In this document: positions 19,798 to 30,871 of the stretch, in pieces
How positions within the stretch are numbered: the stretch's first letter is position 1
Layout: each line of letters starts with the position of its first letter
Notes under the pieces: model-generated
The model's input: the letters and a program-made list of their open reading frames with translations, nothing else
Database searches by the model: none
What the model was told of the DNA's origin: nothing
NCBI RefSeq assembly: GCF_002813245.1
Contig: NZ_PHUF01000002.1
Location: 744,001-808,000, forward strand
Reading direction: 5' to 3'
DNA from: Novosphingobium kunmingense
Lineage (GTDB): Bacteria > Pseudomonadota > Alphaproteobacteria > Sphingomonadales > Sphingomonadaceae
DNA length: 64,000 nt
Translations under genes and position numbers: made by a program

Positions 19798-20576
19798 GCG
19801 CCGGCCCGGTTGGCATAGAGCAGCGCGATCCCGCGCAGGGTAAGTTCCGGCTCGACCCGGTCGAACAGGTCGGCGTGCATCTGGAACAGGGGTGCAAGGC
19901 CGCCTGTGGCGATTACCTTGACCGGACGGCCGATTTCCTTCTTCAGCCGCGCGATCATGCCTTCGATCATCGAAACATAGCCCCAATAAATGCCGATCTG
20001 CATCTGGCTGACCGTGTCGCGGCCGATCACACTGTCGCTCGGCGGCGGTTCGATCGCGATGCGCGGGAGCATGGCAGCGGCGTTGTACAGCGCGTCGAGC
20101 GAAAGGCTGACGCCGGTTGCGATCGATCCGCCGAGATAGGCACCATCCGCTCCGATATGGTCAAAGGTGGTCGCAGTGCCGAAGCTGATCACGATCTTGT
20201 CGCCCGCTTCCAGCGCCTGCGCGGCGATCGCGTTGACCGCGCGGTCTGCACCGAGCGCGCGGGGCTCGTCGACCTTGAGTGCAATGCCCCATTCAACCGG
20301 GGCGCGGCCCCCGATGAGCGCCTCGACCCCGAAATACTTGCTCGCCAGCTCCTGCAGGTTGTGCAGCGCGCGGGGTACGACCGAAGCGATGACCACGGCC
20401 GTGACGTCTTCGCGGGCATAGCCCTCCATCTCGAGCAGCTGTACCAGCCACACGGCGTATTCGTCGGCGGTGCGCTTGATGTCGGTGGCAATGCGCCAGC
20501 GCTGGACGATGCCGCCGGCATCATCGACCAGGGCGAACTTGACGTTGGTATTGCCGTTGTCGATCGCAAGCAGCAT
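19794..20576 (-). CDS. coaX: Type III pantothenate kinase
   Basis: Phosphorylates pantothenate in the first step of coenzyme A synthesis. The 260-residue protein has the ASKHA-fold phosphate loop [25 protein letters not shown] (catalytic Asp) and [11 protein letters not shown]. CoaX needs a monovalent cation and resists CoA feedback. It lies between birA (20 bases upstream) and rnj (ATGA overlap). Confidence 0.94.
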   Translation of the reverse strand: MLLAIDNGNTNVKFALVDDAGGIVQRWRIATDIKRTADEYAVWLVQLLEMEGYAREDVTAVVIASVVPRALHNLQELASKYFGVEALIGGRAPVEWGIALKVDEPRALGADRAVNAIAAQALEAGDKIVISFGTATTFDHIGADGAYLGGSIATGVSLSLDALYNAAAMLPRIAIEPPPSDSVIGRDTVSQMQIGIYWGYVSMIEGMIARLKKEIGRPVKVIATGGLAPLFQMHADLFDRVEPELTLRGIALLYANRAGA

Positions 20577-20596
20577 TCGCGCGCTTTCCTTTGGCC

Positions 20597-21307
20597 TCAG
20601 GCGAGACGGACTTCGCCCGCGTGGATCGTGCGCGTCGTGCCGTCTGCGAGCCGCAGTTGCAAGGCTCCATCGTCGGCCAGCCCGGCAAAGTGCCCTTTGA
20701 GCGGCTCTTCACCAGATTCTCCCACCTGCAGCGGTGTCCCTGCAGGATGGGCCAACGCCAGCCAGCGCGCGATGATCGGGGCAAGGCCATAGGTGCGCCA
20801 GCGCGCCAGTTCGGCATCGACGTGACGAGCCAGATACGCCGCGAACAGGTCCCGGTCCGGGGCAGCGCCAAAGCGGGCCAGGGCAATCGTTTCACGGTCC
20901 GGCAAGTCGGGCGCGGCGGCGAGGTTGACGCCGATCCCGACGATCACCGTGGAGCCGACCATTTCGAGCAGCACGCCGCTGAGCTTGGCCGCTCCGATCA
21001 TCACGTCATTGGGCCATTTCAGCACCGGACGGAGCGGCGGCGGAATATGCGGCGCAACGGCTTCGGCCACTGCCAGCGCCACCGCCAGGGCCAGGGTGCC
21101 GGCGGGGGGATCGCCCGCGCCGATGTGCACCACGGTCGAACCCATGAAATTGCCTGCGCCGTCGAACCAGGTGCGCCCCTGCCGTCCCTTCCCGGCGCGC
21201 TGCCGGTCGGCAACCAGCCAAGTACCCTCCGTGATCCGTTCGCCCGAAGCGATTCGGGCGGCGAGGTCGGCGTTGGTCGAGCCGGTTTCGGAAACGACCT
21301 CGATCAA
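20597..21307 (-). CDS. birA: Biotin-[acetyl-CoA-carboxylase] ligase
   Basis: Attaches biotin to the carboxyl carrier protein. It is a monofunctional form of 236 residues without an N-terminal HTH, so not a repressor. Visible motifs are [23 protein letters not shown] (biotinyl-AMP loop) and LKWPNDVMI (catalytic Lys). I place the start at the TTG 21307, which overlaps the nuoN stop as TTGA; a GTG at 21358 is possible but would overlap nuoN by 55 bases and add residues without family similarity. Confidence 0.9.
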   Translation of the reverse strand: MIEVVSETGSTNADLAARIASGERITEGTWLVADRQRAGKGRQGRTWFDGAGNFMGSTVVHIGAGDPPAGTLALAVALAVAEAVAPHIPPPLRPVLKWPNDVMIGAAKLSGVLLEMVGSTVIVGIGVNLAAAPDLPDRETIALARFGAAPDRDLFAAYLARHVDAELARWRTYGLAPIIARWLALAHPAGTPLQVGESGEEPLKGHFAGLADDGALQLRLADGTTRTIHAGEVRLA

Positions 21308-22770
21308 GCGCCCGGGGTCAGCGTGCCAGCGGCCAGCGCCGCCAGGGTGCCGAGGCACTTGGTCAGTAGGTACCCGAGCGGTGAAATGAACAGGGCCGCG
21401 ATCAGCAGAAGCGCGTGGTGGATCCAGTCGCTCTTGCCGACAACCACGCCAGCAGGCTCATCGAAATACATCACCTTGACGACCTTGAGATAGTAGAACG
21501 CCCCGATCACGCTGGCTGCGATGCCGATGACGGCCAGCGGCAGGAGCCCCGCGGCGACCGCAGCCTGGAAAACCACGAACTTGCCCCAGAAGCCGAACAG
21601 CGGGGGAATGCCAGCCAGGCTGAACATGACCATGGCAAAGCACAGCGCGAGCACCTTGCGTTCGCGCGAGAGGCCCGCGATCTGGTCGATCTGTTCGACC
21701 TGGTTGCCGTCTCGGTCCTTGAGCATGAGCAGTGCGACGAAGCCGCCAACGGTCATGGCGACGTAGATCGCGAGATAGACCAGCATGCCTTCCACGCCAG
21801 CGCGGGTCGCGGCGGCAAGGCCGATCAGCAAGAAGCCGACATTGTTGATCGACGAATAGGCCAGCAGACGCTTGAGGTTGCTCTGCCCGATCGCGCCGAG
21901 CGCCCCGATCACGATCGACATCAGCGAGACGACGATAACGATCTGCTGCCACGCCGCAATCTGCGTTCCGAACGCGACAAGCGCGACGCGGATGGTCAGC
22001 GCGAGCGCCGCGACCTTGGGTGCCGACGCGAAGAACATCGTCACCGGGGTCGGCGCACCTTCGTAGACGTCCGGCGTCCACATGTGGAACGGCGCGGCGC
22101 TTATCTTGAAGGCCAGGCCCGCGAGCACGAAGACCAGCCCGAACAGCGCGCCGGTCGAAATCTCGCCCGACAGCGCGGCGGCAATTCCGGTGAAGCTGGT
22201 CGTGCCGGTAAAGCCATAGGTCAGGCTCATGCCGAACAGCAGTATGCCGCTGGCAAGAGCGCCAAGCACGAAGTATTTGAGGCCCGCTTCTGCCGAGCAC
22301 TGGTCGTTGCGCAGGAACGCAGCCAGCACGTATGCAGCCAGCGAGTTGAGCTCCAGACCGACGTAGAGCGTCAGCATGTCGGTGGCCGAAACCATCATGC
22401 CCATGCCGGCAACCGCGAAAAGGACCAAGACCGGGTATTCCGGGCGCATCGAGCGCGCCTTTTCGAAGAACACCGGCGCAACCAGCAGGCTGGCGCCCGC
22501 GGCAGCATAGATCAGCAGCTTGGCAAAGGCGGCGAAGGCGTCGCCGGAATAGAGCCCGTCGAAGGCGTTGGCGGCTTCACCCGACAGTCCCGACCACAGC
22601 GGCTTGACCACCAGGGCGGCGGCAATCGCAAGGGTAAGGACCGCAAGCCAGGTGATCGCGCGGGCATCGCGCTTGCCCTTGGCCCAGGCAGAGCCGAGCA
22701 GCAGGACGAGACCCGAAACGCTCAGCAATTCTTCCGGCGCAACGAGGCGCAGCGAGTGGGACCAGTCCAT
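21304..22770 (-). CDS. nuoN: NADH-quinone oxidoreductase subunit N
   Basis: One of the three antiporter-like proton-pumping membrane subunits of complex I. From the ATG at 22770 it has 488 residues and about 14 membrane helices, with SATDMLTLYVGLELNSLAAYVLAA-type helices near residue 115 (the conserved Glu lies in VGLEL) and KISAAPFHMWTPDVYEGAP carrying the key Lys. It overlaps the nuoM stop by one base (TGATG) and the birA start by 4 bases. Confidence 0.95.
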   Translation of the reverse strand: MDWSHSLRLVAPEELLSVSGLVLLLGSAWAKGKRDARAITWLAVLTLAIAAALVVKPLWSGLSGEAANAFDGLYSGDAFAAFAKLLIYAAAGASLLVAPVFFEKARSMRPEYPVLVLFAVAGMGMMVSATDMLTLYVGLELNSLAAYVLAAFLRNDQCSAEAGLKYFVLGALASGILLFGMSLTYGFTGTTSFTGIAAALSGEISTGALFGLVFVLAGLAFKISAAPFHMWTPDVYEGAPTPVTMFFASAPKVAALALTIRVALVAFGTQIAAWQQIVIVVSLMSIVIGALGAIGQSNLKRLLAYSSINNVGFLLIGLAAATRAGVEGMLVYLAIYVAMTVGGFVALLMLKDRDGNQVEQIDQIAGLSRERKVLALCFAMVMFSLAGIPPLFGFWGKFVVFQAAVAAGLLPLAVIGIAASVIGAFYYLKVVKVMYFDEPAGVVVGKSDWIHHALLLIAALFISPLGYLLTKCLGTLAALAAGTLTPGA

Positions 22771-24314
22771 CAGTGCGCCCCCCCGTGCGCGGCAGGTTCG
22801 TGTTCGGCTTCCGCCGCCGCTCCGGGTTTGGGCGCGGTCAACTTGGCATCGCTGGCGGGCTTCGCGCGGGCCAGGCGGGCGTCGAGCGAGGCGATGTCCT
22901 GACGCATCGGCTTCAGGAAGCTTTCGGGATAGATACCCATCCACAGCACGGCTGCGGCGAGCGGCACCATCATCAGCCATTCACGCAGGTCGAGATCGGG
23001 CATAGCGGCCGCATCGGCGTTCTTCTGTTCGCCGAAGATGACCCGGCGATATAGATAGAGCATGTACGCGGCCCCTAGGATCACGCCGGTTCCGCAAACC
23101 GCTGCGACCCAGCTGTTGAGCTGATAGATCCCCGAAAGCGCCAGCACTTCGCCGACGAAGCCGCTGGTGCCCGGCAGGCCGACCGAGGCCATGGTGAACA
23201 CCATGAAGAACAGCGCGTATTTCGGCATGTTGACGGCAAGGCCGCCATACCGCGCGATCTCGCGGGTGTGCAGGCGGTCGTAGATCACGCCGACGGCAAG
23301 GAACAGCGCGCCCGAAACCAAGCCGTGGCTGAGCATGACGATCATCGAGCCTTCGAGCCCCTGGACGTTGAAGGCGAACAGGCCGATCGTCACGATCGCC
23401 ATGTGCGCGACCGAGGAATAGGCGATCAGCTTCTTCATGTCGTGCTGGACCAGTGCGATGAGGCTGGTGGCAACGACCGCGATCATCGACAGCGCGAAGA
23501 TCAGCGGCGCAAACTGCGCGCTGGCCTCGGGAAACATCGGCAGCGAGAAGCGGATGAAGCCGTAGCCGCCCATCTTGAGAAGCACGCCGGCCAGGATCAC
23601 CGAACCGGCCGTCGGCGCCTGGACGTGCGCGTCAGGCAGCCAGGTGTGCACTGGCCACATCGGCATCTTCACAGCGAAGCTGGCAAAGAAGGCCAGCCAC
23701 AACCACTTCTGTGCCCCGGCCGGGAAATCGTAGGCCATCAGGGTCGGGATATCCGTCGTACCGGCTTCGTTCACCATCCACAGCATCGCGATCAGCATCA
23801 GCACCGAACCGAGCAGCGTGTAGAGGAAGAACTTGTAGCTGGCGTAGATGCGGTCCGCCCCGCCCCAGACGCCGATGATCAGATACATCGGGATCAGGCC
23901 GGCTTCGAACATGATGTAGAACAGGAACAGGTCCTGTGCCGCGAAAACGCCGATCATCAGCGTTTCCATCAGCAGGAAGGCCGCCATGTATTCGCCCACG
24001 CGCTTGTCGATCGACAGCCACGAGGCGCCGATGCAGATCGGCATGAGGAACACCGACAGCATGATCAGCAGCAAGGCGATCCCATCGATGCCGAGCTTGT
24101 ACGAGAAGCCGGCGAACAGCGCGACGCTTTCGGTAAACTGCCACTGCGCGCCGCCAACGTCGTAATTTGCCCAGAGCATCACGCCGAGCGCGAAATCGAC
24201 CAGCGTCGCCAGCAGCGCGATCCAGCGAGCTGACTTGGCGTCGGAGAACAGACAGGCCAGCGCCGCGATCAGCGGCACGGCAAGCATCACCGAAAGGATG
24301 GGAAAACCGGTCAT
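22770..24314 (-). CDS. nuoM: NADH-quinone oxidoreductase subunit M
   Basis: Antiporter-like proton-pumping subunit of complex I, 514 residues with about 14 membrane helices. Landmarks are FLFYIMFEAGLIPMYLIIG (conserved Glu), VKMPMWPVHTWLPDAHVQAP (Lys and loop) and LIALVQHDMKKLIAYSSVAH. A C-terminal soluble tail of about 50 residues (SLDARLARAKPASDAK onward), rich in Ala, Pro and His, extends past the usual end. It lies one base after nuoL. Confidence 0.95.
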   Translation of the reverse strand: MTGFPILSVMLAVPLIAALACLFSDAKSARWIALLATLVDFALGVMLWANYDVGGAQWQFTESVALFAGFSYKLGIDGIALLLIMLSVFLMPICIGASWLSIDKRVGEYMAAFLLMETLMIGVFAAQDLFLFYIMFEAGLIPMYLIIGVWGGADRIYASYKFFLYTLLGSVLMLIAMLWMVNEAGTTDIPTLMAYDFPAGAQKWLWLAFFASFAVKMPMWPVHTWLPDAHVQAPTAGSVILAGVLLKMGGYGFIRFSLPMFPEASAQFAPLIFALSMIAVVATSLIALVQHDMKKLIAYSSVAHMAIVTIGLFAFNVQGLEGSMIVMLSHGLVSGALFLAVGVIYDRLHTREIARYGGLAVNMPKYALFFMVFTMASVGLPGTSGFVGEVLALSGIYQLNSWVAAVCGTGVILGAAYMLYLYRRVIFGEQKNADAAAMPDLDLREWLMMVPLAAAVLWMGIYPESFLKPMRQDIASLDARLARAKPASDAKLTAPKPGAAAEAEHEPAAHGGAH

Positions 24315-24315
24315 C

Positions 24316-26340
24316 TTAGTGCACCATCACCCAGCTGATTGCCGCGGTGAGACCGAGCAGCATGACCAGCGCGTAGCTGTAGACATATCCCGACTGGAAG
24401 CGCTGGGCGCCGCGACTGCCCTGGGCGACGACCCAGGCCGCGCCGTTGGGGCCGAAGCGGTCGATCAGGCCGATGTCGCCCCACTTCCAGAACTTTTCGC
24501 CAAGCCAGAAAGCCGGACGCACGAAAATGCGATCGTAAAGCTCGTCGAAATACCACTTGTTGTAGACGAAGCGGTAGATCCCGCCGAGCTGCGCCGCAAC
24601 CTGCGCCGGCGTTTCGGGCTTGCGGATATAGAACTGGTAGGCGGTCAGCAGGCCGGTCAGCATGACGGCAAACGGTGCCCACTTCACCCAGGTTGGTACC
24701 TCGTGCAGCGCGTGGATGGTGTGTTCGGCAAAGGCGATGCTGCCCTTCCAGAAATGGCCGGTGCCTTCGCTGATGAACTCGTGGTGGAACACGAAGCCGG
24801 CCAGCACCGCACCGAGCGAAAGGACCACCAGCGGCACCCCCATGTTGAGCGGCGCTTCGTGCGGACGATAGCCGGCGGTACCGTCGTCATGGTGACCGTG
24901 GGCATGAGCGTGATCGTCATGACCGTGGTGATCGTCGTGGACCGCGTGCTGGATATGCTCCGACCCGGCCCAGCGCGGCTTGCCGTAGAAGGTCAGGAAG
25001 ATCAGACGCCACGAATAGAAGCTGGTCAGCAGCGCGGCGAAGATCCCCATCCAGAAGCCGAACAGGCCGGCCTGGCCCGACGAGGCGTAGGCCGCTTCGA
25101 GGATCGAATCCTTCGAGTAGAAGCCCGCGAAACCGAATACGTCGACGATGCCGACCCCGGTGATGGCCAGGGTGCCTGCCATCATCGCCCAGTAGGTCAG
25201 GGGGATGTGCTTACGCAGACCGCCATAGAAGCGCATGTCCTGCTCATGGTGCATGGCATGGATCACTGCGCCGGCGCCGAGGAACAGCAGCGCCTTGAAG
25301 AAAGCATGGGTGAACAGGTGGAACATCGCCGCGCCCGGCGCGCCGACACCGGCTGCAACGAACATGTAGCCCAGCTGCGAGCAGGTCGAATAGGCGATGA
25401 CGCGCTTGATGTCCCATTGGGTCGTGCCGATCGTCGCGGCGAAGAACAGCGTGCAGGCGCCGACCACGGTTACGACGGCCATGGCGGTCGGGCTCGCCTC
25501 GAACATCGGCGAGAGGCGGCAGACCATGAAAACGCCGGCAGTGACCATGGTTGCCGCGTGGATCAGCGCCGAAACCGGGGTCGGACCTTCCATCGCGTCG
25601 GGAAGCCAGGTGTGCAGGCCAAGCTGCGCCGATTTGCCCATCGCGCCGATGAACAGCAGGATGCACAGGATCGTCATCGTATCCCACTGCATCCCCAGGA
25701 AATGGATGGTCGAACCAGCCATGCCCGGCGAGCCGGCGAGAATTTCTGGGATCGAGACGGTGTTGAACACCAGGAACGTGCCGAAAATCCCGAGCATGAA
25801 GCCAAGGTCGCCGACGCGGTTGACCACGAAGGCCTTGATCGCCGCCGCGCTGGCCGAGGGTTTCTTGAACCAGAAACCGATCAGCAGGTACGAGGCAAGG
25901 CCAACCCCTTCCCAACCGAAGAACATCTGGACCAGGTTATCGGCGGTCACCAGCATGAGCATGGCGAAAGTGAACAGCGACAGATAGGCGAAGAACCGCG
26001 GCTGATCCGGGTCTTCGGCCATGTATCCCCACGAATAGAGGTGCACCAGCGCCGAGACCGAAGTCACGACGACCAGCATGACCGCGGTCAGCGTGTCGAC
26101 CCGCAGCGCCCAGTCGAACACCATCGAGCCGGACTGCACCCACTGCAGCACCTGCACCACGTGCGGTTCGGCATGACCGCCAAGGAACGACAGGAAGATC
26201 GGCCAGGACAGCGCGCAGGACACGAACAGCGCGCCCGTCGTCACGGACTTGGCAGCGACGTTGCCCAGCGCCCGGTTGCCCAGCCCCGCGATGATCGCAG
26301 CCGCCAGCGGGAGGAAGACGATGAAGAGGATCGGATCCAC
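24316..26340 (-). CDS. nuoL: NADH-quinone oxidoreductase subunit L
   Basis: The distal antiporter-like subunit of complex I, with the long lateral helix at its C-terminus. It has 674 residues from a GTG start. Conserved features are [19 protein letters not shown] (Glu) and [21 protein letters not shown] (Lys). Unusually, a loop at about residues 459-492 (24862-24966) has 12 histidines mixed with Asp, giving a metal-binding look. It is 7 bases downstream of nuoK. Confidence 0.95.
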   Translation of the reverse strand: MDPILFIVFLPLAAAIIAGLGNRALGNVAAKSVTTGALFVSCALSWPIFLSFLGGHAEPHVVQVLQWVQSGSMVFDWALRVDTLTAVMLVVVTSVSALVHLYSWGYMAEDPDQPRFFAYLSLFTFAMLMLVTADNLVQMFFGWEGVGLASYLLIGFWFKKPSASAAAIKAFVVNRVGDLGFMLGIFGTFLVFNTVSIPEILAGSPGMAGSTIHFLGMQWDTMTILCILLFIGAMGKSAQLGLHTWLPDAMEGPTPVSALIHAATMVTAGVFMVCRLSPMFEASPTAMAVVTVVGACTLFFAATIGTTQWDIKRVIAYSTCSQLGYMFVAAGVGAPGAAMFHLFTHAFFKALLFLGAGAVIHAMHHEQDMRFYGGLRKHIPLTYWAMMAGTLAITGVGIVDVFGFAGFYSKDSILEAAYASSGQAGLFGFWMGIFAALLTSFYSWRLIFLTFYGKPRWAGSEHIQHAVHDDHHGHDDHAHAHGHHDDGTAGYRPHEAPLNMGVPLVVLSLGAVLAGFVFHHEFISEGTGHFWKGSIAFAEHTIHALHEVPTWVKWAPFAVMLTGLLTAYQFYIRKPETPAQVAAQLGGIYRFVYNKWYFDELYDRIFVRPAFWLGEKFWKWGDIGLIDRFGPNGAAWVVAQGSRGAQRFQSGYVYSYALVMLLGLTAAISWVMVH

Positions 26341-26347
26341 TGGTACC

Positions 26348-26653
26348 TTACCCCTTCAGGTTGTGGACGTCGTCGACCGCGATGGTGCCGCGGTCACGGA
26401 AGTAAATGACGAGGATGGCAAGGCCGACAGCGGCTTCGCCGGCGGCCACGGTCAGCACGAACATGGCGAACACCTGGCCAGTGAGATCCCCTAGGTAGCT
26501 CGAGAACGCGACCAGGTTGATGTTCACCGCCAGCAGGATCAGTTCGATCGCCATCAGGATGATGATGACGTTCTTGCGGTTGAGGAAAATCCCCAGCACG
26601 CCCAGCACGAACAGGATCGTGCTGACCGTCACGTAATGACCGATGCCGATCAT
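26348..26653 (-). CDS. nuoK: NADH-quinone oxidoreductase subunit K
   Basis: Small 101-residue membrane subunit of complex I with three helices; the two membrane glutamates needed for proton coupling are in [14 protein letters not shown] and [13 protein letters not shown]. It overlaps the nuoJ stop by 4 bases (ATGA). Confidence 0.96.
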   Translation of the reverse strand: MIGIGHYVTVSTILFVLGVLGIFLNRKNVIIILMAIELILLAVNINLVAFSSYLGDLTGQVFAMFVLTVAAGEAAVGLAILVIYFRDRGTIAVDDVHNLKG

Positions 26654-27267
26654 AGCTGAACCCCCTTGCCCACTTCGGGGCTGGCGTTGACCGTCGCCTC
26701 GTCGGGGCGGCGGGCGATCTGCCGACTGATGTTCTGGCCGCGCACGCCGGCGCGCTGGCGGTGGGTCAGCACGATCGCGCCGACCATGGCAACCAGCAGC
26801 AGGACGCCGGCCGCTTCGAACAGGAACAGGTAGCGGCTGTAGAGCAGCAAGCCGATCGCCTCGATGTTCGAGGCGCCCTGGGGCACGGCGGCAGCACCGC
26901 TCGGCTCGCCGAGTTCAATTCCGCCGACGCTCCACGCGCCGATGCCGATCAGCAACTCACCGAGCAATGCAACGGCCAGCAGCAGGCCCAGCGGCATATT
27001 GCGAATGAAGCCGGCGCGCAGCTGCGCGAAGTCGATGTCGAGCATCATGACGACGAACAGGAACAGCACTGCGACCGCGCCGACGTAGACGATCACCAGC
27101 AGCATGGCGATAAACTCGGCCCCGGCGAGGACCATCAGGCCCGCGGCGTTGAAGAATGCAACGATCAGCCACAGCACCGAATGGACCGGGTTGCGGGCGA
27201 GGATCGTCACCGCGCCGGCCAGCACGGTGAGTGCGGCGAACAGGTAGAAGGCGATTACCGTGATCAT
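26650..27267 (-). CDS. nuoJ: NADH-quinone oxidoreductase subunit J
   Basis: Membrane subunit of complex I, 205 residues with five helices. Helix 3 carries [20 protein letters not shown], the segment that contains the pi-bulge in known structures. The C-terminal 40 residues are polar. It begins at an ATG 12 bases after nuoI and overlaps nuoK by 4 bases. Confidence 0.95.
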   Translation of the reverse strand: MITVIAFYLFAALTVLAGAVTILARNPVHSVLWLIVAFFNAAGLMVLAGAEFIAMLLVIVYVGAVAVLFLFVVMMLDIDFAQLRAGFIRNMPLGLLLAVALLGELLIGIGAWSVGGIELGEPSGAAAVPQGASNIEAIGLLLYSRYLFLFEAAGVLLLVAMVGAIVLTHRQRAGVRGQNISRQIARRPDEATVNASPEVGKGVQL

Positions 27268-27279
27268 GGTCGCGCGCCC

Positions 27280-27765
27280 CTAGCGATACGGCGCATCGGC
27301 TTCAAGGTTCGCGGCAATCGCCCGCTCCCACTTGTCCCCGTTCGCCAGCAGCTTGGCCTTGTCGTAGAGCAGTTCTTCGCGCGTTTCGGTCGCGTATTCG
27401 AAGTTCGGCCCTTCGACGATGGCATCGACCGGGCAGGCTTCCTGGCAAAAACCGCAGAAGATGCACTTGGTCATGTCGATGTCGTAGCGCGTGGTGCGGC
27501 GGCTGCCGTCGTCGCGCGGTTCGGCCTCGATCGTGATCGCCTGGGCCGGGCACACCGCTTCGCACAGTTTGCAGGCAATGCAGCGTTCCTCGCCGTTGGG
27601 ATAGCGGCGCAGCGCGTGCTCGCCGCGGAAACGCGGGCTTAGCGGGTTCTTTTCGAACGGATAGTTGATCGTCGCCTTGGGCTTGAAGAAGTACTTCAAG
27701 GTCAGCCAGTGCGCCTTGACGAACTCCCACAGCGTGAAGCTCTTGATCAGTTGAGCCGGGCTCAT
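27280..27765 (-). CDS. nuoI: NADH-quinone oxidoreductase subunit I
   Basis: Peripheral-arm subunit of 161 residues that carries two [4Fe-4S] clusters (N6a and N6b), bound by [16 protein letters not shown] and [16 protein letters not shown]. The N-terminal amphipathic helix docks on the membrane arm. The start overlaps the nuoH stop by 4 bases. Confidence 0.96.
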   Translation of the reverse strand: MSPAQLIKSFTLWEFVKAHWLTLKYFFKPKATINYPFEKNPLSPRFRGEHALRRYPNGEERCIACKLCEAVCPAQAITIEAEPRDDGSRRTTRYDIDMTKCIFCGFCQEACPVDAIVEGPNFEYATETREELLYDKAKLLANGDKWERAIAANLEADAPYR

Positions 27766-28871
27766 ACGCCGTACCTCGTGAACATCAGGTAGCCGCTGAC
27801 GACGACGACGAACAGCAGCGAAACGGGGAGGAACACCTTCCAGCCCAGGCGCATCAGCTGGTCATAGCGATACCGCGGGACCGTGGCCTTGACCCACGAG
27901 AAGATGAAAAAGAAGAAGAAGATCTTCGCGAACAGCCACAGCCAGCCCGGGAAAGGGTCAAACAGCCCAAGGACAGCAGCAAGCCATCCCATGTGATGAC
28001 TGGCCAAAAATGCTATGATTGGCGTTAAAACATTTCCGACGTTTAGCGGCGGCAGCCATCCGCCCCAGAACAGCGTGGCGTTGAGCGCGCACATCAGCAG
28101 GACGTTGGCGTATTCGCCCAGCCAGTAGAGCGCGAAGCTCATCGAGGAATATTCGGTCTGATAGCCGGCGACGAGTTCACTCTCCGCTTCGGTAAGGTCG
28201 AACGGCGCGCGGGCGGTTTCGGCCATGCCGGAAATGAGGAACATCACCCACATCGGGAACAGCAGCGGGTTGGCGACAAAGCCGTTGATCGGCCCGACAT
28301 GCGCCTGCTGCGCCTTGACGATGTCATTCAGGTTGAAGGTTCCCGCCCACATCACCACGCAGATCAGGATGAAGCCGATCGACACTTCATAGGATATCAT
28401 CTGCGCAGAGGCGCGCATCGCCGAGAAGAACGGATACTTCGAATTCGATGCCCAGCCTGCGATGATCACGCCGTAAACGCCAAGGCTCGAGATCGCGAGA
28501 ACATAGAGCAGGCCGACGTTGACGTTGGCCAGCACCGCGTCCGAATTGAACGGGATCACTGCCCATGCCATCAGCGCGACGGTAAAGGTGATGATCGGCG
28601 CGATCAGGAACAGACCCTTGTTCGCCGCCGATGGAACGATCGTTTCCTGCAGGAACACCTTGAGCCCGTCGGCAAACGACTGCAGAAGCCCCCACGGCCC
28701 GACCACGTTCGGTCCGCGCCGCAGCGCCATTGCGGCCCAGACCTTGCGGTCGACATAGATGATCATGGCCACCGCCAGCATCAGCGGCAGGGCGATCAGC
28801 AGGATTCCGCAGATGGTCGCCAGCAGCCACGCGGCCTCGTAGCTCATCCACTGGTTGAAGAACTCGGTCAT
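27762..28871 (-). CDS. nuoH: NADH-quinone oxidoreductase subunit H, with an AT-rich insertion
   Basis: Membrane subunit at the quinone chamber, 369 residues, about eight helices. Conserved loops include [20 protein letters not shown] and [26 protein letters not shown] sequence (quinone site), and [17 protein letters not shown] near the end. Between GGWLPPL and [10 protein letters not shown], where homologues I know have a short linker, there are roughly 25 extra residues (about 278-303); bases 27991-28046 coding for part of this are only about 40% GC by my count. The reading frame is intact. Confidence 0.94.
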   Translation of the reverse strand: MTEFFNQWMSYEAAWLLATICGILLIALPLMLAVAMIIYVDRKVWAAMALRRGPNVVGPWGLLQSFADGLKVFLQETIVPSAANKGLFLIAPIITFTVALMAWAVIPFNSDAVLANVNVGLLYVLAISSLGVYGVIIAGWASNSKYPFFSAMRASAQMISYEVSIGFILICVVMWAGTFNLNDIVKAQQAHVGPINGFVANPLLFPMWVMFLISGMAETARAPFDLTEAESELVAGYQTEYSSMSFALYWLGEYANVLLMCALNATLFWGGWLPPLNVGNVLTPIIAFLASHHMGWLAAVLGLFDPFPGWLWLFAKIFFFFFIFSWVKATVPRYRYDQLMRLGWKVFLPVSLLFVVVVSGYLMFTRYGV

Positions 28872-30871
28872 TCCGCGGCCTCCGCGAAAGTTTCCCCGTG
28901 GAGCAGCTCGGCCGAGCAGCGCTGCATCGTTTCGCTCGCGCGGGCGATGGCGTTGGTGAGGTAGAAGTCCTTGATCGGATAGGCCTCGATCGAGCCGCTG
29001 ATCCCGGCCTTGCCCTTGGGCAGGGCGCCATATTCGGCGAGGCCTTCGCGGCCCAGCGCGGGAACGGCTGCGATCATCGCGGCGCGCAGCTGGTCGAAGC
29101 TGTCGAAGCCGACCGTCACGCCCAGCGCATCGGCCATGGCGCGCAGGATCGTCCAGTCCTCGCGCGCGTCGCCCGGCGCGAACACGGCCTTGTCGGCAAA
29201 CTGCACCCGGCCTTCAGTGTTGACGTAGGCGCCCGGCTTCTCGCTGAACGCGGCGGCCGGCAAAATCACGTCGGCGGCATGCGCGCCCTTGTCGCCGTGG
29301 TGACCGATGTAGACGATCATGCTGTCGGCGAACCGGGTGTAGTCCACCTCGTCCGCGCCGAGCGAAATCAGCATCTTGGGCTTGGCGGCAACCAGATCGG
29401 CGATGCCGCCCTTCTGCGCATAGCCGAGCATCAGGCCGCCCATGCGGGCTGCGGCCATGTGCAGCACGTTGAAGCCGTTCCATCCATCCTTGACGAGGCG
29501 ATTGGCCGCCGCGAAGGCGAGGCAGGCATCCAGCGCCCCCTTGCCCAGCGCCGCGCCGCCCATGATCAGGGCCGGACGCTCCGCCTTGGCAAAGGTATCC
29601 GCGGCTTCCTTGGGCAGATTGCCAAGTACCGACAGATCGGTGCCGAGGAAGGTCGCCGGGAAAGTCGTTTCCCATTCGGGACCGATCAGGAAAACCTTGC
29701 CGCCCTTCTTGGCCACCTTGCGGAGGCGCGCGTTAAGCACGGCCGCTTCCCAGCGGACATGGCTGCCCACGATCAGCAGCGCGTCGGCTTCTTCGATACC
29801 GGCAAAGCCCGAATTGAAGTTGACGGCAGCCAGGCTCGAACAATCGTAGTCGAGGCCGGTCTGGCGGCCTTCGAGCTGGGTCGAACCCAGCGCGCCGGCC
29901 AGCGCCTTGGCCGCGAACATCGTCTCGCAATCGACCATGTCACCGGCGACCACGGCCACCGAGCTGCCCGGATTGATCTTCGCAACCGCGGCAAAGGCTT
30001 CGTCCCAGGTCGCGGCGACGAGCTTGCCATCACGGCGCAGCCAAGGCTTGTCGAGGCGGCGGCGGGTCAGCCCGTCGACCATGTAGCGGCCCTTGTCGGA
30101 CAGCCATTCCTCGTTCACGTCGTCGTTGATGCGCGGCAGGATGCGCAGCACTTCGCGCCCGCGGCTGTCAAGCCGGATGTTCGAGCCGAGCGCGTCCGAT
30201 ACGTCGATCGACAGCGTCTTTTTCAGCTCCCACGGCCGCGCTTCGAAGGCATAAGGCCCGCTGGTCAGCGCGCCGACCGGGCACAGATCGATCACGTTGG
30301 CGGACAGCTCGTGCTTGGCCGCCTTTTCAAGGTAGGTCGTGATCTGCATGTTTTCGCCGCGGTAGAGCGCGCCGATTTCATCCACGCCCGCCACTTCCTC
30401 GCTGAAACGCACGCAGCGAGTGCACTGGATGCACCGCGTCATCGTCGTCTTGATCAACGGGCCCATGTATTTTTCGGTGACCGCGCGCTTTTCCTCATGG
30501 AAACGCGAGGCGCCGCGGCCGTAGGCGACCGACTGGTCCTGCAGGTCGCATTCGCCGCCCTGGTCGCAGATCGGGCAATCGAGCGGGTGGTTGATGAGAA
30601 GGAACTCCATCACCCCTTCGCGTGCGGCCTTGACCATCGGGCTGTCGGTCTTGATCACCTGTCCGTCGGTCGCGGGCAGAGCGCAGGACGCCTGCGGCTT
30701 CGGCGGCCCGGGAGCAACCTCGACCAGGCACATGCGGCAGTTGCCGGCAATGCTGAGGCGCTCGTGGTAACAGAAGCGCGGGATTTCCTTGCCGGCCAGC
30801 TCGCACGCCTGCAGGACGGTAGCGCCCTGCGGGACCTCGAGTTCAACGCCGTCTACGGTGACTTTAGGCAT
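28868..30871 (-). CDS. nuoG: NADH-quinone oxidoreductase subunit G
   Basis: Iron-sulfur subunit of the peripheral arm, 667 residues, the shorter alphaproteobacterial form. The N-terminal ferredoxin domain binds [2Fe-2S] with [30 protein letters not shown] and [10 protein letters not shown] follow (N5 and N4 clusters). The rest is a molybdopterin-oxidoreductase-like domain without a cofactor. It overlaps nuoH by 4 bases and begins on the last base of the nuoF stop (TAATG). Confidence 0.95.
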   Translation of the reverse strand: MPKVTVDGVELEVPQGATVLQACELAGKEIPRFCYHERLSIAGNCRMCLVEVAPGPPKPQASCALPATDGQVIKTDSPMVKAAREGVMEFLLINHPLDCPICDQGGECDLQDQSVAYGRGASRFHEEKRAVTEKYMGPLIKTTMTRCIQCTRCVRFSEEVAGVDEIGALYRGENMQITTYLEKAAKHELSANVIDLCPVGALTSGPYAFEARPWELKKTLSIDVSDALGSNIRLDSRGREVLRILPRINDDVNEEWLSDKGRYMVDGLTRRRLDKPWLRRDGKLVAATWDEAFAAVAKINPGSSVAVVAGDMVDCETMFAAKALAGALGSTQLEGRQTGLDYDCSSLAAVNFNSGFAGIEEADALLIVGSHVRWEAAVLNARLRKVAKKGGKVFLIGPEWETTFPATFLGTDLSVLGNLPKEAADTFAKAERPALIMGGAALGKGALDACLAFAAANRLVKDGWNGFNVLHMAAARMGGLMLGYAQKGGIADLVAAKPKMLISLGADEVDYTRFADSMIVYIGHHGDKGAHAADVILPAAAFSEKPGAYVNTEGRVQFADKAVFAPGDAREDWTILRAMADALGVTVGFDSFDQLRAAMIAAVPALGREGLAEYGALPKGKAGISGSIEAYPIKDFYLTNAIARASETMQRCSAELLHGETFAEAAE

